Made by a program: the position numbers and the translations under genes
In this document: piece by piece, positions 20,726 through 34,600 of the stretch
How the letters are laid out: every line of letters begins with the position of its first letter
How positions within the stretch are numbered: the first letter of the stretch is position 1
The notes under the pieces: generated by a model
Told to the model about the DNA's origin: nothing
Databases searched by the model: none
The model's input: the letters and a program-made list of their open reading frames with translations, nothing else
Assembly: GCA_022925895.1 (NCBI GenBank)
Contig: JAKSYS010000116.1
Coordinates: 50,937 to 114,936, forward strand
Reading direction: 5' to 3'
Source: Fragilaria crotonensis
Lineage: Eukaryota > Bacillariophyta > Fragilariophyceae > Fragilariales > Fragilariaceae
Length of the DNA: 64,000 nt

Positions 20726-23700
20726 TCACATACCAAGAGTCAACGTGACAGATGTGACCCCCTTGAGATTCATCACGATATCTTGCATACGTTGGATGTC
20801 CCTTGACCCAATTTTGGCATGGTTCAGACCCAGAAGGAAGGTCAAGGCGTCCTCCCCGCTTCCATCGCATCGACTGCCCTGACTGATTTGCACCTGAACA
20901 GACGCAGTGTCAGACTCGTAATTGGGAACCACAAAAAGTTCGAAGGGCCATGGCTCGTCAAGAGAAGGCCGAGTCAGTGTCACGTCACGACGAACAAATT
21001 CATCAGACAAGCTGGACGAGAGCGGCATCAAGAGAACATCAATATCGCTCGTGTCGTCGTCTGACGAGTATTCACCTCCTCCCGAAATAATTGGGTTCTT
21101 ATCAACTGCCACGCGGGTTTTTGTCCGCTCCCATATCTTGTCGTTAACTGCTATCTCACCCTTGGCCTTGACGGGTATGGTCCCATTCTCAAGTTGATTC
21201 ACTCGCTCGCCACCGGTGAAAAACAAGTTATGCTGGAATTTCCCGGCTGCTGGAGTAGGAAGTGATACTTCGGTCGCAGGGGCAGCATCCGAAGTTGTCG
21301 TCAATTCTTTTACGGGTTCACTTCTTCTTTGATGGATTCGGCATTTGAAGTGAATGCCCCCCTTGGCGAACTTCCAGTATTCGAAATCCTCAGCGCAAAC
21401 AAAATGAAAATGAGAATCGCAAGATATGTCAGAACATACAACGGTGGCCCCATCCCTGCCGCATGCTTTGCAAGACTTGGTGCGCTTCTGGATCTCAAAT
21501 AGATTCCTGAAATCAACGTCGTTCGTATTGGTGTGGTCTTCAAGGGTTTCCAAAGTATTTGTGTATCGAGCGCAAAAATCATGGACCGCCATGAGGTGTG
21601 CTGCCTGAGAAAATGCCAGCATCTTGCCGCAACGAGAAGTCTTGTCATTTTCGTGGCAAAAACTGCACCTGACGGTTTCGCCATGGGGTCTCTTGCTTTT
21701 GTAGAATTCGAGCGAGACTCGATCACAGGCGCTCTCTTCCAAGCTTTCATAACTTCGGTGAATGTCGCAAAAATAAACTTTGCCATCACGCTCGAACCTC
21801 CATCCTGTATTCTCCGCGCAGCTGAAATGAAAACATCGATAACAATTCGCATTTGTACAACCGATAGTAGCACCGACCATGCCGCACATGCAACAGGTTA
21901 TTTGCTTTCCTCTGTTCACTGCCTTGATGACATCCTTCCATTTCCCATCTCGAACTTCTACTCAGGCGAATTCTCTCCGCAGTTATTGTGGACAAGAACT
22001 TGGCGGCGCCTTTGCAGGGCGAATAGGCTACCTTCTCGAACGACTACCAAACAGGTGACACAGGCTGCATTGAAGCTTGGCTGTTGGGTTGTTCTTGCGA
22101 AAGATCGCCATGGGGAGAAATTTCTCAAAACCAGAAGTGTCTTCATTCTTGAAGCAAATGGTTGACAATACTTCTTCCGCAGCCCGCAAACCAGAGAGAA
22201 GAGCACCATGCGCCATCGACGGATGCAATGCGGTGGTGTGTTCACCAGCCCAAAACAACCGCATCGTTTCTGAGCCTTCAAGTGTAAGCGAGTCCCCATT
22301 ACCGTTGATTGGCGATTGGAGGATCTGGAAGTCTTGATCCGTAGCTCCTGGGGGCCAAAACGTGTAGCAACCACGAGAAAAATCATCAGATCCCCACCGA
22401 CTTACTTTGAACGCAATAGGTTCTTCGACCATGTCGTCGGAGAATAGTCTCCTCAAGACGGCAACCACCTGGTTGACTAATGATCTATCATCCATGAGCT
22501 CACACTCAGCAGCCTCTTTGCCGCTGATTAGAGACATCAAGACAGCTGGCTTCTCACGCTCTGTGCCAAGACTCATTCCGACATCATTGAACATGTAGTG
22601 GTGAGGGTGCAAGCCGGACGCATTTCCGAAGAGGGTTTGACTCTCGTTGTCGAAAATTCCAGCGGTTCTCCAAAACGGTCGTTGAAATTGAAGGTACACC
22701 TTGTTCAGAAGGCCAAACCCAGTGTTTTGAATGGCGTCAACTTTCGGAAAGGGAAGAGGCGGCTCAAAGACAACCGCTGCACGTCTTTCTTCGTTGTTGA
22801 CGTTCACTGCTGCCTCAACGCTTTCTTTCAATACTCCGAGGGGCAGCGTACTCACAACGAAATCAAAGTTCAATCTTCGATCGCCATCTTTCGCCACAAC
22901 ACAGCAAGAGTCGGAAAGATCAACAAGACGGCGAGGTTGACCACCAGGTTGGGTTGGATAGGACTTAGTAGTGCTTTTACGTGCGTATTCCACCTTCCCA
23001 ACGTGGAAGTCCATTTCACATCGAAATTTCTCGCCGTGACGCCTCAGTTCCATTTCCAAATGACGCACAACTGCAGAATATCCTTGCTTGAGAAGAACAT
23101 GGTCTCCTTCGAAAGCATGCCTCTCATCACTATCCCAAAATTTCATTGAGAGGTCTGCGATATTCGCACCAAGGGCATACTCGACATTCTTTGCGTTCCA
23201 CAGAAGAAGGGAGTGTTCTTGCTCGCCAAACTTTTCAAATTCATGTTTATGCTTCGCGACTGCTTTGCCAACAGCATGATCAATAGAGACGTCAGAAGAA
23301 TGTCGATGAGACGGAGCATCGTGTTGCCTGAGATCGAAACCTCTACCACACAAACCCTCAGCATACCACCGAACTGCCTTTTGTTGGCGAGCTTCTTCTT
23401 GCACATAGTCTTCCGCGTCCCACACGTCGTCGGCTGCGTGATCCAACAAAGCATCAAAGAGCTTTCCCATCGAATCGTCAACATCACTGTCTACAGATTG
23501 AAGTTCGCCGCTCAGCATCTTAACGTCCTCTCCCGCAGTCACAAATTCAATGTTTGCGTCCTTGGCAAGAGAAGCCAAGGGATTGTTGTCAATACCATGA
23601 ATCCATGATGCTCCCAAGTCCACAGGAAAGCTGGTTCCATCGGAAAAGGAGAAGGTTGTATCGTCCGTCAGAAGGCGACCTCCAAGCCTGGAACGGCCTT

Positions 23701-24689
23701 CCAAAGAACAACCTCTACATCGATCTTCTCAGCAATCGCTAATCGTATCAGCTCCTTCGCACATGCAAGGCCAGCGATACCGCCGCCAATAATTCCGATG
23801 CGAAAGTGCGATCTTGGTTCCATGGTGACTTGCGTCCCTTGGCCACTCAACGCGTCGTTTGAAGCAAGCTCGTCCCAAACTATGTTTCCCTTGCTATTTC
23901 GTTTCATCTGTAACATTGACAATACCTTGTGCTGGCTACTATGAAGGTTTGACAGCGGGAACCATATTGGCATCGGCGTTTCATGAAGAAAGGTTTGAAA
24001 TCCCATGGAAGTTCAAGTCCCCGTCAGTTAACTTCTCATTCTCCTTCCGAGATTGGGTTTTGAACAACGCTTTCGTGTTTGTAATAGTATTCTCCCACAA
24101 AGGCACCGCCGGCATTGCACGCCTTCGAAATAGCCTCTGCTCTCGAACTGTCGCCCTCTGCTGCTGCAGCGACATTTACGTAGGTTGCAATTAGAATTCG
24201 ATAACCGGGATCAGTATCGTTGGCCGAAGGAACGTATTGAAACTTTTGAACAACAAGAGAATCAGTCCCAATACACGCAGGCACGGAACCGTTGTCATCC
24301 ACTTTTTGACGCTTAGCCACATGTTCCGCCGAGTCCCCGCGGTCTGTGTCTACCGTAGATTCTTGCCGTTCCTTCAACAACTTCATGCGGCGATTCAAGT
24401 CAAGCGATTCTGATTCTGCGTGAAAGTGCAGTATTGACGCAGCCTTGAGAGCCTCTTTGCTTACAAGCAGTCCATAGTAACGAGACGAATTATTGGTTGC
24501 TGATACATAGTATCCATCGCCAGCTATGTCACCTTCCTTGATACCTGCTTCGATTTTCAACGATGAAGGCGTTTCAGTTGGTACTGATAGGCGGAAGGGT
24601 TCTTCCACGATAACTGATTCGATGTTGTTAAACCGACGTAACTTATTGCGACCACCAGCGCTTCGTCGCTTACTTCGTTCTTGCCCCGT
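20726..24689 (-). CDS. LSD/polyamine-oxidase-like flavin amine oxidase with C-terminal extended PHD fingers; several frame breaks
   Basis: FAD-dependent amine oxidase. The Rossmann motif GIIGGGIAGLACAKEL, then EGRSRLGGRL, DLGASWIHG, FVVSTLPLGVL and FWAGEHTTALHPSMAHGALL define the LSD1/polyamine oxidase fold. After it come CxxC plus VHNNCGENSPE, then ITCCMCGMVGATIGC...CFHFSCAENTGW and a second unit CKACGRDGATVVCSD...FHFVCAEDFEYW. These are extended PHD modules of the sort that read histone tails. An N-terminal region of about 240 residues (basic start RSKRRSAGGRNKLRRFNN, then VEEPFRLSVPTETPSSLK) is unfamiliar. Single-base breaks lie at about 24055-24061, 24002-24004, 23703-23705, 22049-22051 and 21960; correcting each gives one continuous protein. 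The first exon and ATG are upstream of 24689 and not identified. A nuclear histone demethylase role is inferred from domain pairing. Confidence 0.72.
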
Positions 24690-25924
24690 CTACTAGCAGG
24701 AAGAAACAGCAAAATGTGAGATGGACAACAACAAAATTTATATAATATTAAAAAAAAACCCGAACAATTGTAATGAAAAATGTGATGGAGCAATATGTAC
24801 TGAGTACTGTATACTCCTGTATGTACTGTATATCATGTTAACTGTACAGAAGACGGGAGACGGGAGTGCTTTGATGCACGAGTCTTCACTTGCGGGCTCG
24901 CGGGACGAGGATCCTATCGTTAATACCAAGTTCAGCTTGAATGTCTACACGCAACACGGTATCATATGAAGTTTGACATAGGAGGTAGTACCAGATACTG
25001 TTTGTACAGTATACATGCCTCCAGATGAGTCAGTTGATGCACTGGCACTTACCTCGCTGGACATGAAGAGGATGTGTCGAAAGTTGGATTACAATTCAAT
25101 GACTACATAAGGAGCTGCCCCTATGGCACCTTCGGTTTTTGGTTGTGATGTTGGAAGAGGGCTACTCTACCGTAGGTTGATTCAATCCGACTAGTATCCT
25201 GCGTAATGGGAGATCCGTGCAGACCGTTGATGTTGTCGAGAATAGATGGCCTGCCACAACCTTCGGTGTGTTCGAAAGGATCAGCATTTGTCCCTACAAC
25301 GGTAGTAGTAGCACTCCAGTGGGAGTACTTGTATGTCATATGACCTCGTATCATAGTGAACTCAGACTGAGGATATCACGACGAGTGACGTTTAATTACA
25401 GTTTTTCCTTCGGGGTAAAGATAGCTACATAAATCGGTTTAGAGATGTCGTCAGGATAAGAATGTCGTTTGTTCCTTTTCCTCCAAGGTAGAAGTAGTCT
25501 ACTGTCGTACCAGTATTCTCTATTATCATACGACGTATTCTGCAATCTGGAGTCGTACGGCACAGTGCACAGGTGGCTATGGTACTTTCTGGTTGTGGTG
25601 TGCATCTGTAATCTGTACATATGTCATATATAGAGTTCAAGTACGACTGCTTCTTTCGTACTGTAGTGCGTGGAGTGCTCCAGTACTGTACAGGTATGAA
25701 AACGACACATACCCTGTGGCAACCTTCGTGTTGAGCGATTGATGCTCGTTTATTATGCATGCGTGCATATGTCGTACAAAGGTGTTCTGTCGTTGAGATA
25801 GAGGTGCGCTGTTCTCCTGTCGCTTCTCAACAAATCTCTCCATACTCAAGAATCACGAACAAGGAGTAAATCACATTTCTATACGTAAAGCTGACAGAAC
25901 TATTGCGTGATCTAGCACTACAGT
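24690..25924. other. Intergenic spacer between divergent genes
   Basis: AT-rich, with poly-A/T around 24740-24765. It should hold the missing first exon and promoter of the LSD-like gene, and the promoter of the C2 gene. No frame in it is convincing. Confidence 0.4.
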
Positions 25925-26833
25925 ATGACCAGATATCAGCTCACTATTGAAGCAGACAAGCTCAAGCGAGTCTCGTCCTTGAGAGCCGGAAGCCCTTACG
26001 CGGTGGTCACGGTGACTGGAGGTTCGCGTGAGGGCGATGTGTTGGGAATGACGGAAGCGTTGGACACTTTAACGCACCTGCGATGGAGCACTATAGTCTT
26101 CATAGAAACCGATCCCTCCACTTATCTCCCAATTTCTGTGGAAATTTTTGACAAGCAAGAGAATGGCAAGGACGAGAAGAAAATGGCAGTAGCCAATTTT
26201 GAAGTGACTTCGATTTATCAGAGTCCCGTGCATACGCAGTGCGAAGAGCTGAACGGAGGCACCATGTAAGTAGATGACTTATGAGCCGCTGCTTCTTTCA
26301 AAACGATGTATTCACCTTGTGATCGATCCAATTCAGTGTGCGAGCGACCTGTATTGAAAGTGTTCAAGGAAGTTTAGATCAAAAAAGTTTCGCTACGCTT
26401 CAATTTCGTCTCTTGGATGTTAAAAACATTGAATCTGGAATCTTGGGTCTAGGCCGAACCGATCCATTCGTTGAAATTCAAAAGAAGAACGTTGATCCAG
26501 ATGTTGGTATTGTCCAATGGATAACTGCCCATCGAACCGAACACGTGATGGACAATCTGAATCCAGTATTCAAGGCATTCGACTTGCCTGTTGAGGCCTT
26601 ATGTTATTGCAACGAAGAGTGGCCGCTCCGATTGGTTGTTTGGGATTGGCAGAGGAACGGCAAGCACCGTACTCTGGGATGTTATGAGACTTCTCTCAAA
26701 GATTTGCAATACAAAGGAAGCCAAGGGTGGGAACGCCGATCGGAGCAGTGCATTGCCCATTTCGATTGAAGGCGCCCCGACAACCCTCGGTCTTATCATT
26801 GTCCTGAAAGCGGAATTGAATGGTGATCAATGA
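25925..26833 (+). CDS. Double-C2-domain protein, copine-like
   Basis: Small protein with two C2 domains, the calcium-dependent lipid-binding fold, likely acting at membranes. Exons 25925-26265 and 26337-26833; intron 26266-26336 (GTAAGT...TTCAG). C2A starts at residue 4 (YQLTIEADKLKRVSSLRAGS) and contains PISVEIFDKQ. C2B starts LQFRLLDVKNIESGILGLGR, with the metal-binding TDPFVEI, then MDNLNPVFKAFDLPVEALC and LRLVVWDWQRNGKHRTLG. The reading frame as given stops at 26769 after IAHFD. One base fewer in GGG 26725-26727 continues into ALPISIEGAPTTLGLIIVLK, a normal C2 end, with stop at 26833. Copines carry two N-terminal C2 domains and a vWA domain; no vWA domain follows here, so this is either a short paralog or an independent C2 protein. 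Confidence 0.75.
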
Positions 26834-27074
26834 ACTAGTTGAGCGATGAAGTATTGTTGGCCTGTAGAAGCGCTTTTGCTTAATGGCTATTCTATTTAAG
26901 AGTGCTCGTAGTAGCATTGTGCGATAACGGTTCAACAATGCCAAATACTTTCCAGCAGTTCGTAAATTGAAATTTTACTTTTCCAGATGAAGAAAGGACC
27001 ATGCGTCTCTTTCTTGACAAATGGTCATGGCAACAAACTAGACAGCCAGCAAATGGACCGAGGTCGTGGAATTG

Positions 27075-30049
27075 TCAACGTTTCGCAGGTCTTTCCTTTG
27101 CGAAGACCACACCACCGCCTGTTTCAGAGGCAAGGTTGAAATCCTTCGCCACATTTGACCAATATTCAGCATGAAGGAAGCTAGAAAAGCAGACTTTCCG
27201 TCGATACTCTTGATGCCACGCATGGACACATCTAGGTTGGTTGACACAATTATCAAGGTGTGTCAGTGACAGAAACCACGCAATTTGAGGAAGTTCTTCA
27301 ACTGTCTTCGGAAAGGCGAACGAACCCGGTGCAGAGCACGAACCTCCGAGAGCATTGTGGCAATGCTGGCATCGAAGCCCGACTTGTCCAACATGATAGG
27401 GAGCAAACAATGTGTAGAAATTGTCATCGGGCGATGACTGAAGGATGTCCTCTTCGCTGGTGACAAAGATTTCAATAGAATAGCCAAGAACATCCAACAA
27501 GTCGTCATGCGATAACGAGGGACCATTCTGCGGATCGAACGAGCGTTTCGACCAGTCGCCAACAAGTTCAGCAGCTCCGAAGGGCATCGCTGTAATCTTC
27601 ATACGGCGATGCACTTCGCCCCTTTGCAGCGGCCGGCGCTTACACTTTTGAAAGTGGACTCGGAGCGACTCCTCAGAAACAAACGGCTCTGAATGAGAGC
27701 ATGTTGAGCAGTAGAACACAATATCGCGACATCCATAACGACGCTTCTTGCTGTCAGTCACGGGGCCCGACATTTTCTTGATTGTTCGCCTGCGGTCAAT
27801 TTGAATGACTTGCGATCGTTGTCCATGTGAATCCACTGTGAGACATTCAACGTCAAAATAGTTTGCGGTATTCGAGACCTTAGGCACAATGTCGTCGTGT
27901 CGACATACATCACCTCTTGCTTCAAGACAAGTGCCTGGAGGTGCGATTGGGATTCGGGACCTTGGAATGCACGTCCCACCTACTGATACGAGAAGCCTAG
28001 ACAAGGCTCGATCAGCGCGGATCCACTGAGGGGGCTCGTGCAATACATGGTCATCGCATCTGCTTTGTCGAAAAACAAGTTGGTCAATTTCTCTGCTCAC
28101 AAGCGACGCGCTGCCTTCATCGTCACGGAAAACAATACCTCCGCCAAGAGGATTACCAATTCGTTGCCATAACAGGATTGTCGGCGATATGTCAAAAATT
28201 TCAAGCCGGTGGAGGAGGTCAATAACCGTCTGATCAAAGTAAGGCTCAACACCAGCAACTGTCCCAAGCACTTGATGGCAAAATCTGGAAGCCGCTTCCA
28301 ATAACTTATGCTTCCTTTGAATTTGGTTAACGCAGCCAAGAGGCGACTGCTCCGAGGCAAACTGAGCAATCCTCGAGTACGACAATGCAATCCAAGCATG
28401 GTTTCCTACCAGCGAACAACATGCAGCTTTGCTCAAAAGCATGAGGGAGAAATCTAAGAGAGATGCGTGAAGACGTTCCAGGCTGCACTCCTCAAGGCGA
28501 CCAAAACTTTCTCTGTAGAAGCTTTCCCCTTCGTTACCAGCAAAGATCTCATTGGCAAGAGTAAGCAACAAACGAGCAAATGCGCACCAAACCCCAGCAG
28601 TGGTTTCTCGGACAGACACCAATTCCTGCTCCTTTCCTTTGTCGACTTCGAGGGAGACAATTTCACAGCTAAGCTCGTCGGCCTTTGCGTAACACTCAAT
28701 CAAGTACAATTGACAAAAATTCACCGCGGATCTCAAATCAATCTTTCTCAGTTTTGCCAATGCAATTTGATACGCAATTTCCGATGCGTCGCGAAGACTA
28801 GATGCTTCACTTTCACCAACGAAGCGTCCAAACATTAATTTAGTCACATCTTCAGCAGATATTGTTTCCATTTTTGAAGGAGGACGCCCATTTGACATGT
28901 TCTCATGCGACGTTGTCGTTTGATCAAGGTGACTAGTCACCCGCCTCTCGCAATGGCCTTCTTGTTTTCCCAAAGCATATAGCCTCGTAGATGGATCGCC
29001 ATCACGAGCTTCCCCTGCTCCTTTTACTTGAGCTCCCTTCTTGAATGGTTTGCCCCCACGGCGACGGACGTTGTTCTTTCTTGCGAGCTTCCTTCTTGAA
29101 GAGGTAACATCGTTGTCACTCCACTCTGAATCATCATCGTCGTCTTCCAGAAGATCGAGCGACGGATCCCTCGGGAGAAGTCTCTCTTGTCTTTCGATGG
29201 TGATTTTTTCATTTTTCGAAAATTGCGTCCTGCGCAACCATCGAATTCCTCGACGTCTGTACTAGTGGAACGCAACTTACTCCGAATCGCATAGCCGCAT
29301 CCCACTAACTTAGATGGTGGTGTTGATGTGAATCGGGTATCATTGAAGTCGCCTTTTCTACTTTTTGAAACATGCCTCTCAGACACACGAAGCATTTTGT
29401 TTCTGCCTATCTTAGGATTGCCACTTTTGTTGCCATTTCTCGTCTTCCTCAAATACTGAGACGTGGCACGGACATGGTCAGCGAAACTCGATTGTTTCCG
29501 ATCTTGCTCTTTCATCATGGATCGGGCCAAGCGCTTCTTGGTCTCTTGTGGAGGTGTCGAAGGGGGGATGCTCTCTAGTGGAGACTTCTTGAAGTCTGAC
29601 ACCCTCAGGCGATTACGTAGACGCGGTCGTTCTACAATGCGCGGAGACGGACATGCTGAAGTTTCGGTGGGGAAGCTAGTACCAAGAATGACAACCTCCT
29701 GATCCGAATCTTCTTCCGCTCCACTGCTTAATAGTACCTCGCCACCTAGACGTTTTCGACGGTTCAGTTCAGAATGATGGCGTGGAGGAGGGTGGGGGTG
29801 GTGATCGTCAGACAAATGGTCGATCACTATCGGTATTCGTGATTCCCCACAGAAATCAGGCGCTCGCTTCCGTTTTCTCCATCCTTCGTGAGTTGATTCT
29901 CCAGTTGTCATAGCCGTTGTTATAGCGCTTTCGTCGTTATGATTAGTCGAAGGGGCGGTGCTCTGGATGGATATGTCGCATGATTGACTGTCCTCGTCTA
30001 TCGACGGCAAACGTCGTCGTCGTCGCGTTGAATCTCCTGGTAGGTTCAT
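27075..30049 (-). CDS. Zinc-finger protein of diatom type, function unknown
   Basis: About 990 aa if one frame break is healed. The start chosen is MNLPGDSTRRRRRLPSIDED at 30049; an ATG at 30145 lies in frame. The N-terminal third is basic, low complexity and Ser/Arg-rich with likely nuclear signals. The frame shifts at AA 29236-29237 (one base missing), joining DVEEFDG to LRRTQFSKNEK and an acidic LEDDDDDSEWSDND patch. The middle is helical. A C2H2-like finger (YCSTCSHSEPF...LRVHFQKCKRR) is followed by VGLRCQHCHNALGGSCSAPG...FPKTVEELPQIAWFL...HLDNC. From memory, this CxxC...FP...H...C module followed by YW recurs in many diatom proteins, but its role is not known to me. DNA or RNA binding is a guess. 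Confidence 0.7.
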
Positions 30050-30145
30050 GGTGTTCCCAAAAGAAGGAAGACAATTAATACGTAAAAGTAGGATGGTGTT
30101 GTTCAGTTGTGGTTGACGTTGAGCGATCAAGTCGCTTCTGATCAT

Positions 30146-30970
30146 AGCGAGATCTGCGTGAGTTCAGAGAATAAAAACTCTTCACCGGCCTATCGTACAA
30201 GTACTTGTAATATCTGGTACTTGTACCATTTGGAGCACACAAGTCTACCGGTCGGTACTTGTACCAGGTAGTGTATGCATTATGCATGTGTGCATGCATG
30301 GTATGACAGTACCTGGTACAACTATTGTACCAAGTACATACAGTGTGTACATACACTGTACGCACAGAAAGGAAATATGTCCCCTACTGCTGTACGAGGT
30401 AGGTCTACTGCTATTGGATCCGATAGAATGCAAAGAAATGACGTCAAGCCGTACCAATCAGGGTTTCGATTAGATTCCGTCAGTTCCTTGCATTCTAATC
30501 GAAACCCTCTCCCAATGTCACTCTGGTGAACGTCAACAAAATGCCATTCGTTTATCCCTTGAGGACAGTGCAAACTCGAGGGAGGTGAAGTGCGATTGTT
30601 CATCAGGGCGGCAGTCCGGGCTATGGGCTATGCGTTTTATAATGTACTCCCACGTCGACTTGGACCTCGAAGCCACACCAGTGCCCAAACTGGAGTCTGT
30701 GACAACGCTACCCTGAACCCGGTTATGGTGAACTCCACGTCGTCAGGATTGAACTGGAAAAGGCAGTCCTTCCTATAGGTTATCTATGGTGGTCCTACTA
30801 GGAGTGTACTCCGAGAAAGTACTAGTCTGTCAGAATTAAAGCGTTGAAGAGTCATGTCTCCGAATATACCACAGTTCGTGGAATTCAAGTATGCAGGTAT
30901 ATGTTTGCCCTCAAAGATGGCACTATACATGAAAATCATTAACCTATGGCTGCTCCTCTACAAATCTAGT
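30146..30970. other. Intergenic spacer with GTAC words and a hairpin
   Basis: No gene supported. GTAC-rich words lie at 30190-30370 (for example GTACCAGGTA 30261, ACCTGGTAC 30311). A perfect 15-bp inverted repeat is listed separately. Confidence 0.5.
30460..30508. repeat. Perfect 15-bp inverted repeat, 19-nt loop
   Basis: AGGGTTTCGATTAGA at 30460-30474 pairs perfectly with TCTAATCGAAACCCT at 30494-30508. It lies between two genes on the minus strand, roughly 460 bp from the helicase stop. It has no U-tail and eukaryotic terminators are not hairpins, so a structural or small-RNA role is only a possibility. Confidence 0.8.
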
Positions 30971-33607
<2,637 letters not shown>

Positions 33608-34600
33608 TCAGCAAACGGAAGCGCTTAATTAGGAGCTGGTTTCACTATATCACGTCCTTAATGATCTAAGGGGTAAGGGGTGAGGAGTGAGGATGTGTAG
33701 GATCTCAATCAAGATATCCCAACTGTTGAGTTGAATGAGTTGTTCTTGTTCTTGTTCGTAGCCAGGTATCATACGATGTAGAGCTTCCAAGTATTTCTCT
33801 CGTTGCCGTCAGCGTACGATTTTTGTTTGATTGGAGGTGAGCGATATTGGTGGACGACAGACGTTGGTAAACAGAGAAAGAAGAAAGAAACCAACAAAAA
33901 CCGTTTAAGACGTCAAGGAAGGTGCAGTGTGCTACATTAAGCTAGTAGTAGAAAAAGTACCACAGTACACTATCTTAAAAAATCTTATAAATGTATGAAT
34001 GTGAACATATGAGTGTAATCCGAGCTACGAGTACTAAGATCTAAAAGTAAACTGGGTATTCCTTTTTGAGTTTTGTGTTTTTTTTAATTCCTTTTTGAGT
34101 TTAAGGGTCCGATTAGGTTTCACCAATTTGACGTCAGCCCCACGTCACAGTACTGATGTCTTCATGTTCAACGTACTGACATACAGTACTACAGTAAGAC
34201 AGTAACATACTGAGAGCATCCAATACTCCGTAAGAGATGTAAGGCATAGCCGCCGTATGTCATACAGGTACTAGTACCAGGTAGTAATGTAGAGCATAAA
34301 GGCCGCGAGCCTCGACACAACGTCTGACGTTCTGTAAGCTTCTTTTGTTGCTCGTGTGTCATCAATCGACTTTGTGCGTCACCGTTCACAATGTCGGATG
34401 TCACGTCAGAAATACACAATATTCTGGTGCACTACCTGTATAGAAGCTACTGGTACCAGTTCCTAAAATTTAATGGAGAGTATGCACGATACATGCTACT
34501 CTACTATGATAGTAGAGTAGTACTACAAATCAGTCTACAGTCGACAGTGTACAGTCTACAGTACAACTAGAGAGCGGAGCTACAAGTACCTCAGTCGAGT
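33608..34600. other. Intergenic spacer
   Basis: No gene seen. AT-rich, with a GTACTAGTACCAGGTAG word near 34267. Promoter side of the helicase gene. Confidence 0.45.
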
